Below are positions 7,164-16,617 of a stretch of 64,000 bases of DNA, in pieces. Under the pieces are notes generated by a model. It saw only the letters and a list, made by a program, of their open reading frames with translations. It had not been told where the DNA came from and made no database searches. The DNA is from Promethearchaeota archaeon (GTDB taxonomy: Archaea > Asgardarchaeota > Lokiarchaeia > Sigyniarchaeales > SOKP01), in contig JAUWGH010000003.1 of the NCBI GenBank assembly GCA_030606485.1, positions 404,548 through 468,547 of the forward strand, given 5' to 3'. The translations under genes were made by a program, and so were the position numbers. Within the stretch, counting starts at the first letter, position 1. The number at the start of each line of letters is the position of its first letter.

Positions 7164-8648
7164 ATGGTTGAAATAGAAAAAACTGTTGGCGAAGAGGGTA
7201 AAGAACTAGTGATTCACAAAAAGATACCAAATCATGGGGCTGTATTAAAAGAATTGATTGATATAGTTGGTGAAGATTATGTAATGGATGGGTCTGCAAG
7301 TCTATTTGTCTATTCGGGGGATATGACCGAAAATGTCGCTCATATGCCTGAGTTTGTAGTGGCACCCATAACCGCTGATGAAGTTCAAAAGATCATTTTA
7401 CTGGCTAACAGAGAAAAAATACCTGTAGTTCCATTCGTATCAGGTAGCAACTTAGGAGGTCTTGCAATTCCGCTTGAGGGAGGTATTATTGTTGATCTGA
7501 AGAGAATGAATAAAATATTAGAGGTAAATGAGCGGGATCTGTATGCAATTATAGAAGCAGGTGTTACTTTCGCAGATATAAAAGATTATCTTGATAAGAA
7601 TCATCCAAATTTAGTTTATACTTATACTTATGCTACACCAGCTGCAGGAGTTGTTCCTAACGCACTTTTGGAAGGACTTGTTACATTATCTGCAAAATAT
7701 GGAGCAACTGTTGCATTTATTAATGGTCTTGAGGCAGTACTTCCAACGGGTGAAATTGTAAAGGTAGGATCTTGTGCCACAAGCAAATATTGGTTTAGTC
7801 GCAATCCTCTGCCTGATCTAGTCGGACTTTTTACTTCTTGGCAAGGTATGACTGGCATTGTTACAAAGCTTGCGATTCAACTCGATCCTAAACCAGCTTA
7901 CACAGGCATTAAAATGATAATGTCAGATGAGGTACACGAATCTTTTCAATTAATGGAAGAATTGGGTAGAGCACAAATTTTAGATAATCTCATCATGTTT
8001 AATTGGGGATTGGTTTTGGCGGTAATTCAAATGCCTAGAGAAGTTGCTGGAAGTGAGAAAGATGAGGCTTCACCAACTATATATTTGGAAATGGATTACT
8101 CAGCAATAAATACAATAAAAGAACTTGAAGCAAAAGAAGAAATAATAGAGACACTTGCTAAGAAATATGAATGTGGTCTCTGGGATTATAAAGATGTAGG
8201 AGATGGGATAACTAAGGTTCTTGATGTCCCGATGACTTTTGCAGGATTATTTACTCACGGACCTGGTGGTTTAACTTGGATTGGTGCTTATGGTCCTTGC
8301 AGTCAGTATGAAACTGCCTATAATGTTGCAAATGAAGTATTCTCTAGACATCCAAGATTTACTCCATGGCTTTATGCAAAAACCTTTAAACACGGACACT
8401 TTGGAGCGATGAGAACCCTCATTGGCTTTGATAGATCAAATGCAGAAGAAGTGAGAGAGACCAGAGAACTTATGAGAGAAATGGCAAAAGGGTTAATGGA
8501 TATTGGATATATACCTTATAAAACACCAGTAGAGATTTCTGAAATGGTACTAAAGAGGAGTGACCCGAATTTCGCATTATTCATGAAAAAAATCAAGAAT
8601 GCATTAGACCCTAATCGAATAATGAATCCAGGAAGGTGGGGATTATAA
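7164..8648 (+). CDS. FAD-linked oxidase/dehydrogenase, GlcD-like
   Basis: The protein has 494 residues from the preferred ATG at 7164, which has GGTGA 8 nt upstream; a GTG at 7152 is the alternative. The N-terminal half is the PCMH FAD-binding fold: VVAPITADEVQKIILLANRE, then PFVSGSNLGG, then a segment with ATPAAGVVPNALLEG. The end, LDPNRIMNPGRWG, is the classic tail of GlcD/vanillyl-alcohol-oxidase-type enzymes. Such enzymes oxidise 2-hydroxy acids or related substrates and pass electrons to a partner. The partner is probably the next gene, an HdrD/GlpC-like Fe-S protein that overlaps it by 13 bp, as in glycolate and lactate dehydrogenase systems. The substrate is not readable from the sequence. 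Confidence 0.87.
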   Translation: MVEIEKTVGEEGKELVIHKKIPNHGAVLKELIDIVGEDYVMDGSASLFVYSGDMTENVAHMPEFVVAPITADEVQKIILLANREKIPVVPFVSGSNLGGLAIPLEGGIIVDLKRMNKILEVNERDLYAIIEAGVTFADIKDYLDKNHPNLVYTYTYATPAAGVVPNALLEGLVTLSAKYGATVAFINGLEAVLPTGEIVKVGSCATSKYWFSRNPLPDLVGLFTSWQGMTGIVTKLAIQLDPKPAYTGIKMIMSDEVHESFQLMEELGRAQILDNLIMFNWGLVLAVIQMPREVAGSEKDEASPTIYLEMDYSAINTIKELEAKEEIIETLAKKYECGLWDYKDVGDGITKVLDVPMTFAGLFTHGPGGLTWIGAYGPCSQYETAYNVANEVFSRHPRFTPWLYAKTFKHGHFGAMRTLIGFDRSNAEEVRETRELMREMAKGLMDIGYIPYKTPVEISEMVLKRSDPNFALFMKKIKNALDPNRIMNPGRWGL

Positions 8649-9829
8649 CTGAAATAGAAAATTGGACACATATGTGTACCAGATGTGGAACTTGCCATAA
8701 TGTATACAAACTTAAATTATGGGAAAAAAGCATTCCTGATTGGTTAACAATTTGTCCTGCAGGTGAAAAATATGGGTTTGAACCTTACTTTCCTAGTGGT
8801 AAAATGTGGATTGCCAGAGGAATAACTGAAGGAAAGTTGGAATTGGATGATCCTGAACTTTTAAAGATAATCTATAGTTGTACTTTATGTGGAAACTGCG
8901 AAACGCAATGTCAAACAGATATACTTAAGGATCATATAACAGAGATAATTGAAACATTAAGAGAGAGGATTGTAGAAGCTGGATTAGGACCTATGCCGAA
9001 ACAAAAGGAATTTGGAGAATGGACTAAAAAAGAACACAACCCTTATTTGGAACCTCACGAAGATAGACTGAATTGGCTCCCATTCGATAAATCCGAATTA
9101 CCTGAGCAAGCAGATATAATATATTTTGTAGGTTGTACGTCTTCTTATAGACAGAAGAACATAGCATCAGCCACCGCAAATATTTTAAAAAAATTGGGTG
9201 TCAACTTTACAATTTCAAAGGATGAATGGTGTTGTGGCTCCCCACTACAGAGAACTGGACAAGTCAAAATTGCAAAGGAGTGCGCAGAGCACAATATTGA
9301 GATACTGAAAAAAACCGGTGCCAAACGAGTTGTAACATCATGCGCTGGATGTTATAGAATGTTGGTCAAAGATTACAAAGAGAGATACGAGTTGGATTAC
9401 GATTTTGAAATTATTCATTTCCCTGATTTCCTTTTGGATTTATTAAATAAAGGAGAATTAAAACTCGAAAAGAGTATCAACAGAACGATAACATACCATG
9501 ACCCATGCCACATCGGACGACATATGGGAATATATGATTCGCCCCGAGAGATGTTAGAGAAAATTCCTGGTATTAAGCTGGTTGAAATGGAGCGAATCAA
9601 GGAAAACGCTTGGTGCTGTGGATCTGGAGGAGGAGTAAAATCAGGTTTCAGTGATTTGGCGATGTTTGCTGCGAAGGAAAGATGTGATGAGGCTATGAAA
9701 ACAGGTGCTCAAGCTTTAGTATCTACTTGCCCTTTCTGCTGGCGGAATTTAAATGACGCAATTGAGGTGAATAACCTTAACCTAAAAATGTACGACCTTG
9801 TTGAACTCATTTGGGAAATAATTAAATAA
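8636..9829 (+). CDS. Fe-S electron carrier with two CCG domains, GlpC/HdrD-like
   Basis: A protein of 397 residues. The N-terminus has cysteine groups for two [4Fe-4S] clusters (MCTRCGTCH with TICPAG, then SCTLCGNCETQCQ). Two cysteine-rich CCG repeats follow: WCCGSP with TSCAGCYRM, then DPCHIGR, AWCCGSGGG and STCPFCWRN. This is the layout of GlpC, GlcF and the HdrD/HdrB heterodisulfide reductase subunit, where CCG domains can hold a non-cubane cluster. It starts at a GTG inside the preceding FAD oxidase gene, so both are translated together and probably form one complex. It would take electrons from the flavin and hand them to a ferredoxin, quinone-like carrier or disulfide (inference). Confidence 0.9.
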   Translation: MGIITEIENWTHMCTRCGTCHNVYKLKLWEKSIPDWLTICPAGEKYGFEPYFPSGKMWIARGITEGKLELDDPELLKIIYSCTLCGNCETQCQTDILKDHITEIIETLRERIVEAGLGPMPKQKEFGEWTKKEHNPYLEPHEDRLNWLPFDKSELPEQADIIYFVGCTSSYRQKNIASATANILKKLGVNFTISKDEWCCGSPLQRTGQVKIAKECAEHNIEILKKTGAKRVVTSCAGCYRMLVKDYKERYELDYDFEIIHFPDFLLDLLNKGELKLEKSINRTITYHDPCHIGRHMGIYDSPREMLEKIPGIKLVEMERIKENAWCCGSGGGVKSGFSDLAMFAAKERCDEAMKTGAQALVSTCPFCWRNLNDAIEVNNLNLKMYDLVELIWEIIK

Positions 9830-9941
9830 AAAGAGTGGATTAAAAAATAAAAAGGAAATGAGTCATTAAATAAATAATAATAAAAAAATCAATAAATAGT
9901 AGTATAAAAAAAATAAATAAATACATAAAAAGGGAAGATAA

Positions 9942-10826
9942 ATGTGTAGAATCTGTGTACAATATGGAGATGGGAAAAAGTGGTATTTAAACCCAAAGAA
10001 CTACAGTGATGAAGTAATCTACGGTGAAATGACAAAACTAAAAGTGGATGATACAATGGTGGGTCAACTTCTTGACCTAAAGGGCACAATACAGGAAATT
10101 TTTAGCACTGCGAAACGCTTCAAATATGACATAGGTTTTGGCGAAAAGGTAGATCTTATTTTTCAAGATTTGGATGATGATATAGCGCAAACAATGCGGG
10201 AAGGCCTTCCAGATCTCATGGATCAAGCAGTCGGCGGGCAGGTGGTTCCACTCGAGGATGTCGAGAAAATAATTGATCTAAATGAAGGAGACATTTATAT
10301 GCATCCATGCATATGCCGGAAATATTACGGTGGAATAGAAAAAGCGTGCTGTATGTCACTAAGACCATTGGCTAAAGACTTACAGAAAAATGTTGGATCC
10401 TGGGATACTCCAAACAAAATGGTTTCTAAGGAAGAGGCAAAAGAGAAGTTAAGGGAATTTGACAAGGAAGGCTTGGTTCATGGAATCTTTTGGGCTCCGA
10501 TCCCAGTTCCTGCTGAAATTTGTAATTGCGAATATCCGTACTGCATAGCACTTAGAGGAAGGCTCCACTATAATGTAGTGGATGCATATAGAAAAGGAGA
10601 ATATGTTTCTCTCGTGGATCCCGATAAATGTAATGGGTGTGGTGGCACACCTCGTTGTCAATCTAAATGCACATTCGGTGCCTTGAAATACTCACCGACT
10701 AATGGCAAAGTAAGTGTAAATCAGATGCAGTGCTGGGGTTGCGGTGTATGTAGAACGGCATGTCCAAACAATGCTATAACACTTGTACCTCGTGAAGAAT
10801 TTCCCCAATTAAAAAATGTATGGTGA
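9942..10826 (+). CDS. Ferredoxin-type 4Fe-4S protein with N-terminal cysteine domain
   Basis: A protein of 294 residues. The N-terminal 200 residues contain unusual cysteine clusters, HPCICRKYYGG with KACC, and CNCEYPYC. The C-terminal 75 residues are a double-cluster ferredoxin (CNGCGGTPRCQSKC and CWGCGVCRTACPNNA). The CxCR...C pattern and the overall order recur in the 367-residue protein at 22118, so they are distant paralogues. It has a good GGGAAG site before the ATG. It follows the HdrD-like gene after 112 bp of A/T-only sequence and is followed after 9 bp by a small ferredoxin, so it probably links the FAD/HdrD unit to the ferredoxin pool. Its precise function is unknown. Confidence 0.85.
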   Translation: MCRICVQYGDGKKWYLNPKNYSDEVIYGEMTKLKVDDTMVGQLLDLKGTIQEIFSTAKRFKYDIGFGEKVDLIFQDLDDDIAQTMREGLPDLMDQAVGGQVVPLEDVEKIIDLNEGDIYMHPCICRKYYGGIEKACCMSLRPLAKDLQKNVGSWDTPNKMVSKEEAKEKLREFDKEGLVHGIFWAPIPVPAEICNCEYPYCIALRGRLHYNVVDAYRKGEYVSLVDPDKCNGCGGTPRCQSKCTFGALKYSPTNGKVSVNQMQCWGCGVCRTACPNNAITLVPREEFPQLKNVW

Positions 10827-10835
10827 TATTAAAAA

Positions 10836-11090
10836 ATGGTAACAATAAGACCTGTAATAAACTACGACAAGGAGAAATGCGGAGATCCGAGTGCTTGTCT
10901 GAAGTGTATAAGGATCTGCCCCTATTGTGTACTAGCTTATATACCATTAGAGACTCCGGAACCAGGTAAGCCACCTGAAGACTGGGTCGTTGTTTCAACA
11001 TGCCGCGTTATGTGTACTTATCCTACATGCAAATTATGTGTTGAGGTCTGTCCAAATGACGCTCTTAATATCACTATTCCCAGCTGGTAA
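10836..11090 (+). CDS. Small ferredoxin-like protein
   Basis: A protein of 84 residues with eight or more cysteines. One group begins near the N-terminus (CGDPSACLKCIRICPYC) and a second lies near the C-terminus (CTYPTCKLCVEVCPNDA). The spacing allows two [4Fe-4S] clusters, although the first group is irregular and a Cys in STCRVMC sits between them. The loop joining the groups is rich in Pro and Gly. It lies 9 bp after the larger ferredoxin-type gene and is almost certainly co-transcribed, probably as its partner in one electron-transfer complex. Confidence 0.85.
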   Translation: MVTIRPVINYDKEKCGDPSACLKCIRICPYCVLAYIPLETPEPGKPPEDWVVVSTCRVMCTYPTCKLCVEVCPNDALNITIPSW

Positions 11091-11161
11091 GTTTTTATGA
11101 ATTTATTATCAAAATATTCTTTTTTTTATTTAAAAGTCATTAAAATAATAAGCGAATTTTC

Positions 11162-11830
11162 TTGATCAGTTTAATAAGCATGAAAGGCCTTTGTGCTGCT
11201 ACAGCAGCCTATTTTTCTTCACAAGGCTATTTTACAAGACGGAACTTTGAGACACAAGGATTAAAATCTGTGGATATGGTTTGTATCATGCCTAGACTTT
11301 CTGACCTGAAGAAGAGGATTAAAAGTAAATATTTTGTTCCTTCAGGTGTTCTATATACCCTAATAGGTCAGGGGTGGAAGACCAGCGAGGAGATAGCAGT
11401 GGAAATAGGTTCGGATACTCTATTTGTTAGCTCCATATTGGATGAGATATATAAGGATGGATGGGTGGAAAAGAAAAATGAGACAGACAAAGTTCACTGG
11501 ACACTTAAAGATTACAGGATTCCTTCTAAAGATTGTGTAATGGCGCATTGTAGGTATAAAAAATTCATGGAGTTCTATGAAAAGCTCAGCGACTTTGATG
11601 GATGTTATAATAAGATGTATTTTATTTTTCCTTACCCAATAGACGAGGAGTTTATGGATTTATGCCATGAAAAAGGAATAGGAATTCTGATTTTCTATGA
11701 AAGAGTAGGATTGTTTAAAGAACTACTTCCGCCAGAGTTAAAAACGGTCACTAACTTAAAAGTATATGCAAACCTCTGCGAGGTTATCATCAAGGAGAAT
11801 CTTCTATACAGATCAATAGATAGCATTTAA
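11162..11830 (+). CDS. Uncharacterised protein with central winged-helix segment
   Basis: A protein of 222 residues with no family that I recognise. The frame opens with TTG at 11162; an ATG at 11180 (residue 7) is an alternative and neither has a clear binding site. The N-terminal 45 residues (AYFSSQGYFTRRNFETQG, then VDMVCIMP) resemble the alpha/beta start of restriction-endonuclease-like folds. Residues 60-110 read as a winged helix (TLIGQGWKTSEEIAVEIG). The C-terminal third, with GIGILIFYERVGLFKELLPP, recalls the end of the same nuclease-like fold. It sits between a ferredoxin and a CooC-like ATPase in one transcription unit, so it may regulate or mature the redox proteins. No catalytic residues can be assigned. 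Confidence 0.65.
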   Translation: MISLISMKGLCAATAAYFSSQGYFTRRNFETQGLKSVDMVCIMPRLSDLKKRIKSKYFVPSGVLYTLIGQGWKTSEEIAVEIGSDTLFVSSILDEIYKDGWVEKKNETDKVHWTLKDYRIPSKDCVMAHCRYKKFMEFYEKLSDFDGCYNKMYFIFPYPIDEEFMDLCHEKGIGILIFYERVGLFKELLPPELKTVTNLKVYANLCEVIIKENLLYRSIDSI

Positions 11831-11853
11831 GGAGATGTAAAGAGGGTATCATC

Positions 11854-12627
11854 ATGGCTTTGAGGAAAGCATTAACATTATCAGTCTCTGGTAAAGGGGG
11901 TGCGGGAAAGACAACAATAACTGCATTATTACTGAAAATATTATTGGAATCTGGTAAACAGGATATCCTTGTGATAGATGCAGACCCCGCTATGAATTTG
12001 CCGAATGTTCTTGGGATTGAATTGAAGGGAAAGACCACTTTAGGGATGATTCTAGATAAGAAGAAAGATGAATTAGAGTTAGGAACGCACTTCTACGGAA
12101 AACTTTTAGAGGGGGAAATCTGGGAGAGTATTATCAACCAGAATGGTTTTGATATGCTCATTATGGGACGAACAAAAGGTGAGGGTTGTTATTGCTCCCT
12201 TGATAGTTTTGCCGCTATAATAATTGAATCTCTAACCAAGATGTATGATTTTATTCTTATTGATTTCTATGCAGGATTTGAACATCTTAGCCGAAGAACC
12301 GACAGATTTGCTGATATCCTTTTAATTGTAACAGATCCGTCTAAAATGGGATTTGGGACATCTCGCCGCATTAAAGAACTAATTGAAGAAGTTAATATAT
12401 CGTTTAAAGATGTTTTTTTGGTGGGAAATAGATTTAATATAAAATTAGAACGACAACTTTCCAATTTTTCTAAAGAGATCGGAGTTAAATATGCAGGAAT
12501 AATTCCATACGACCAGAATGTTGCAGAATTCAATATGAAAGGTAAATCACTAATGCATATACCTAAAGATTCATTGGCATTTATTTTTGCAAAAAGATTT
12601 TATGAAATAATATTCAAAAAGTTCTAA
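11854..12627 (+). CDS. CooC-like metal-cluster maturation ATPase
   Basis: A protein of 257 residues. GKGGAGKT at 13-20 is the MinD/ParA-type P-loop, followed by VIDADPAMNLP. The hallmark is GCYC with Cys112 and Cys114, the CxC pair that in CooC proteins binds metal at the dimer interface. CooC supports nickel insertion into carbon monoxide dehydrogenase, but no CODH gene is present here, and related ATPases mature other centres. It lies 23 bp after the winged-helix gene and closes the operon that starts at 7164. This suggests that one of the operon's Fe-S proteins carries a cluster needing dedicated maturation (inference). An A/T-rich gap and a new promoter follow. Confidence 0.85.
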   Translation: MALRKALTLSVSGKGGAGKTTITALLLKILLESGKQDILVIDADPAMNLPNVLGIELKGKTTLGMILDKKKDELELGTHFYGKLLEGEIWESIINQNGFDMLIMGRTKGEGCYCSLDSFAAIIIESLTKMYDFILIDFYAGFEHLSRRTDRFADILLIVTDPSKMGFGTSRRIKELIEEVNISFKDVFLVGNRFNIKLERQLSNFSKEIGVKYAGIIPYDQNVAEFNMKGKSLMHIPKDSLAFIFAKRFYEIIFKKF

Positions 12628-12748
12628 ATTCTACACGATTATTAAATAACTCGGAGAATTAATCAATAATTTACTGTTAATTTTTACCATATGAGCTTAT
12701 TTTACCAACTCATAAAGATATAATGCTTTTTAAAAAAAAATCAATATA

Positions 12749-12762
12749 AATTTATATATAAA
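12749..12762 (+). promoter_or_regulatory. TATA box of the tungsten aldehyde oxidoreductase operon
   Basis: AATTTATATATAAA is a near-ideal archaeal TATA box about 100 bp before the ATG at 12857. It implies a leader of about 75 nt that is nearly all A/T. It separates this operon from the upstream CooC operon. Confidence 0.5.
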
Positions 12763-12856
12763 AGATGAAATTATTAAATAATTTTAGAATAAAAAAAATA
12801 ACTATAAAAAAAACTAAAATAAAATAAATAAAGACTTTATTAATGGAGAATTGAAA

Positions 12857-14722
12857 ATGTATGGATATATGGGAAAGATTTTAAGAATAGATTTATCGAA
12901 TGGAAAAATAACTGAAGAATTTCCTGATGAAAATACTTTAAAAATGTATTTAGGTGGGTCTGGACTAGCAACTAAATATCTCTTTGATGAAGTTAAAAAA
13001 GGAATAGATCCATTAGGTCCAGAAAACAAGTTAATATTCATGACTGGCCCCTTGACAGGAACTACATCTCCAAGCACCGGAAGATACAGTGTAGTCGCCA
13101 AGTCTCCACTTACTGGTATATGGGGACAGGCAAATTCAGCTGGTTTTTGGGGGAGAGATTTTAAGAGATCAGGTTTTGATGGAGTTATATTCGAAAATAT
13201 CTCGCCAAAACCAGTCTATCTTGTTACAGACGAGGGAAAAGCAGAGCTAAGGGATGCCAAACATCTTTGGGGTAAAAATACTTCAGAAACCACAAGATTA
13301 ATTAAAGAGGATCTCGGAAAGAAATTCAATATATCATGTATAGGTATTGCTGGAGAAAATCAAGTTAAATATGCAGCAGTCATGAATGATTGTGATGAAC
13401 CAAACTATGGTCGAGCTGCTGGAAGATGTGGTATGGGAGCTGTAATGGGTTCAAAGAATTTGAAAGCCATTGCTTCAAGAGGGACAATAAAGATCGAAGT
13501 GGCTAATCCAGAACAATATAGGGAAGAAGCCAAACAAAGGTATGAGTGGGTTAATCAGAGTTTATTGAAAATGACTATTGAAGTATATGGAACAGCTGCT
13601 GTGGTTGATATAACGAATAATTTAGGTGGGTTCCCCACAAAAAATTGGCAAACTGGTGTCTTTAAAGGTGCAGACAAAATAAATGGAACTACAATTAATG
13701 AAACAATTCTTGTCGAGCGAAAACCTTGTTTTGCATGTCCAATCGCCTGTGGACGTATTTGTGAAGTTAAAGAAGGACCTTATAAAAGTAAAGGAGAGGG
13801 ACCTGAATATGAATCATTAGGAGCTTTAGGTAGTATGTGTGAAGTTGATAATTTAGAGGCGATTACTTTGGCACATTTTCTATGTAATGAGTATGGTCTC
13901 GACACGATTTCTACCGGAAATACAATCGGTTTTGCCATGGAGTGTTATGATAAAGGAATTTTGACCAAAGAAGACACGAGCGGATTAGAATTAAATTGGG
14001 GTAATGCAGATCTCATTATTGATCTTGTTCATAAAATAGGTAAAAGGGAAGGTATTGGAAATATGTTGGCTGAAGGAACAAAAAGGATGGCAGAAAAACT
14101 GGGTAAAAATTCTATAAAATTTGCTATGCAAGTAAAAGGTTTAGAACTTCCAGCCTACGATAGCAGAGCTGCTAAGATAACTGGGTTAGCATTTGCAACT
14201 GCAAATAGAGGTGGAGACCATATTACAGCTTACATAGAAGGTCCGGCTTTCTTAGCAATGCCCTTTCTAATCGTTGATGAGGCTGATATTGGGGATCCAC
14301 TCCAAGAGATTCCGGAGACAACTAAAGTTGTCAAAGAATTTGAAGATGCATTTGGTATTTTTGATGCTATCGGTGGATGTAAATTTATGGGAATGGTTTT
14401 AACTGGAGAAGATTGGGCATCATTAATATCGAAACTTATGGGCTATGAATTCACTGTAAAAGACTTTAGAAAAACAGGTGAAAGAATCTATAATCTTGCA
14501 AGAATTTTTAATATTAGAGAAGGAATAACTCGAGCTGATGATACACTTCCAGCTCGTTTATTAGAGGAACCAATGCCCGAAGGCCCTGCTGAAGGACATG
14601 TAGTAAATTTAGACCCACTCTTAGACGCTTATTACGAATATCGAGGATGGGACAAGAATGGTAAACCAACTCCTGAGAAATTAAAAGAACTCGGATTAGA
14701 TTGGGTTATTAATCAAATTTAA
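12857..14722 (+). CDS. aor: Tungsten-dependent aldehyde:ferredoxin oxidoreductase
   Basis: The protein has 621 residues from ATG 12857, which has GGAG 8 nt upstream; the in-frame TTG at 12851 is less likely. It begins with the family opening GKILRIDLSNGKI and has the metallopterin-binding stretches TGRYSVVAKSPLTG and GRAAGRCGMGAVMGSKNLKA. Cluster ligands CxxCxxxC lie at KPCFACPIACG and the distant Cys in GGCKFMG, matching the Cys288/291/295/494 pattern of Pyrococcus AOR. The enzyme would oxidise an aldehyde to an acid and reduce ferredoxin, or run in reverse. Downstream genes for an acyl-CoA ligase and a MoaD-like sulfur carrier fit acid activation and tungstopterin synthesis. The aldehyde itself is unknown. 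Confidence 0.93.
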   Translation: MYGYMGKILRIDLSNGKITEEFPDENTLKMYLGGSGLATKYLFDEVKKGIDPLGPENKLIFMTGPLTGTTSPSTGRYSVVAKSPLTGIWGQANSAGFWGRDFKRSGFDGVIFENISPKPVYLVTDEGKAELRDAKHLWGKNTSETTRLIKEDLGKKFNISCIGIAGENQVKYAAVMNDCDEPNYGRAAGRCGMGAVMGSKNLKAIASRGTIKIEVANPEQYREEAKQRYEWVNQSLLKMTIEVYGTAAVVDITNNLGGFPTKNWQTGVFKGADKINGTTINETILVERKPCFACPIACGRICEVKEGPYKSKGEGPEYESLGALGSMCEVDNLEAITLAHFLCNEYGLDTISTGNTIGFAMECYDKGILTKEDTSGLELNWGNADLIIDLVHKIGKREGIGNMLAEGTKRMAEKLGKNSIKFAMQVKGLELPAYDSRAAKITGLAFATANRGGDHITAYIEGPAFLAMPFLIVDEADIGDPLQEIPETTKVVKEFEDAFGIFDAIGGCKFMGMVLTGEDWASLISKLMGYEFTVKDFRKTGERIYNLARIFNIREGITRADDTLPARLLEEPMPEGPAEGHVVNLDPLLDAYYEYRGWDKNGKPTPEKLKELGLDWVINQI

Positions 14723-14765
14723 TAGAGATAAAACTTAAGCATCTAATATAAAATAGGTGAAACGT

Positions 14766-16472
14766 TTGGTTGAAGAAAAAAAAATAACATACGCGGATAA
14801 ACCTTGGTTTAAAAGTTATTTCGTGGGGCCATCCAAACTTCCAAAAACCATGGAGCCATATCCTAAAATATCTGTTTACCAGTTCCTCGAAGACGCTGCA
14901 ACTAACTATCCTAGCAATGTTGTATGCGTCTATTTAGATAATGAAATGACTTATGAGGATTTAAAGCTCCAAGTAGATAAGTTAGCAACCGCATTTGCGG
15001 ATTTAGGTGTGAAGAAAGGTGATAGAGTTGCAACAATTCTTCCAAATTGTCCCCAGTTCATCATATGTGATTATGCAATAATGAGATTAGGGGCAGTGCA
15101 TGTTCCACTTAGTATATTACACAAAGCTCCCGATGTGTTGTACGAACTAGATGAATCTGGAACTGAAACAATAATCTGCTCTTATAGGCGTCTCAAGCTG
15201 GTTAATGAAATAAAAGATAAAACAAAACTTAAGACAATAATTTATACGCCGACAAAATTATTTCCAGATTATTCTTTGCCTGAAATGAAAGAAGTAACTG
15301 ATGCTTATCTACTAGAAGACTTAATAGAAAAATATGAGCCTAAACCTCCAAAAGTTGATATAAATCCCATAGAAGATTTGGCACTATTGCCATTTACTGG
15401 AGGCACAACTGGAGTCCCTAAAGGCACCATGCAAACTCATTACAACATAACCACAAATGTGATTCAGACATTACAGTGGATGATGCATCCTTTAAAATCA
15501 GCAGTTATTGGAAAAGCTTCTTTAGTAATATGTGTTCCTATTTTCCATCAATATGGACATTGGGCTGTACATGCCTCCATTTCTTGGGGTATTCGCATAT
15601 TTTTAATGGATCCAAGAGATATTGATAAAATGATTGAAATAATAAAAAAAAATCGTCCTTTTATGATCATTGGCGTTCCGACCCATTTTATGTTATTTCT
15701 TACTAAAGATATTCAGAGATTGCCAGTTTTTTTCTTTTCTGCTGCTGCTGCTCTTCCTGAAGAGGTTGCTAAAAAGTTTGAGAAGAAAATTGGAGTTCCA
15801 ATGGGTGAAGGCTATGGTGCGACAGAAACAACGGGGGGTACTCACTTAAATCTTACAGCACTTTCAAAAGTTACAGGATTTGTTTCAAAAGTTAAAAGAT
15901 CTATTGGAATACCAGTTCCTGATACGGAAGTTAAAATTGTAAACCTTGAGACTGGTGAGGAAGTCCCAATTGGGGAAACCGGTGAAATATGGATTCGTGG
16001 TCCGCAAGTAATGAAAGGTTATTGGCCAACGCCAGGTAAAGGTTTAACCGAAGATGGGTGGCTTGCTATGGGTGATATTGGAAAAATGGATGAAGATGGC
16101 TTTTTCTACATCGTTGACCGTATCAAAGATATGATTAATGTATCAGGGATGAAAGTTTATTCGAGGGTAGTGGACGATGTTTTATATGAATATCCAGGTG
16201 TCAGTGAGGTAGGTGTTATTGGAATTCCAGATCCAGACCGCCCAGGAAGTGAAAGGGTAAAAGCTTTCATAACATTAAAACCAGAGTTCGAAGGTAAAGT
16301 TACTTCTGAAGAAATAATTGAATACTGTAAAGAGAAGCTTCCACCATACGCTATACCGAAGTCTGTTGAGTTTAAGAGAGATCTGCCTAAGACCCTTGCT
16401 ATGAAAATCTTAAAGAGAAAACTAAGAGAAGAAGAAATCGATAAGATGAAAGCGAGAGGAGAAATTAAATAA
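14766..16472 (+). CDS. AMP-forming acyl-CoA ligase
   Basis: The protein has 568 residues from a TTG at 14766 with GGTGA 5 nt upstream; a GTG at 14757 overlaps that site and is less likely. ANL-superfamily motifs are in order: FTGGTTGVPKGTMQTH (P-loop), GEGYGATETTGG, GEIWIRGP, MGDIGKMDEDGFFYIVDRIKDMI, and the C-terminal catalytic Lys in LAMKILKRKLR. Such enzymes join a carboxylic acid to CoA through an acyl-AMP. Being 34 bp after the aldehyde oxidoreductase gene, it is well placed to activate that enzyme's product; it could equally feed the acid for reduction. Chain length is not readable, but the SCP2 gene nearby hints at a lipophilic acid. Confidence 0.9.
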   Translation: MVEEKKITYADKPWFKSYFVGPSKLPKTMEPYPKISVYQFLEDAATNYPSNVVCVYLDNEMTYEDLKLQVDKLATAFADLGVKKGDRVATILPNCPQFIICDYAIMRLGAVHVPLSILHKAPDVLYELDESGTETIICSYRRLKLVNEIKDKTKLKTIIYTPTKLFPDYSLPEMKEVTDAYLLEDLIEKYEPKPPKVDINPIEDLALLPFTGGTTGVPKGTMQTHYNITTNVIQTLQWMMHPLKSAVIGKASLVICVPIFHQYGHWAVHASISWGIRIFLMDPRDIDKMIEIIKKNRPFMIIGVPTHFMLFLTKDIQRLPVFFFSAAAALPEEVAKKFEKKIGVPMGEGYGATETTGGTHLNLTALSKVTGFVSKVKRSIGIPVPDTEVKIVNLETGEEVPIGETGEIWIRGPQVMKGYWPTPGKGLTEDGWLAMGDIGKMDEDGFFYIVDRIKDMINVSGMKVYSRVVDDVLYEYPGVSEVGVIGIPDPDRPGSERVKAFITLKPEFEGKVTSEEIIEYCKEKLPPYAIPKSVEFKRDLPKTLAMKILKRKLREEEIDKMKARGEIK

Positions 16473-16617
16473 TAATCACGAATTAATTTTCCAATCGTAG
16501 TTATCAATTTAAAAATTTCCTTTATTTTTTTATATAATTTCTAGTAATGATAAAAATGATCATAATCTTCAATGTATATGAATCCTGCATCACTTTCAGT
16601 TGATGGAAATGAAATAA

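Noticed and set aside
11854..12627. Reading the CooC-like ATPase as nitrogenase iron protein or MinD
   Set aside because: The CxC pair at 112/114 and lack of the NifH cluster cysteines and of the MinD membrane helix favour CooC.
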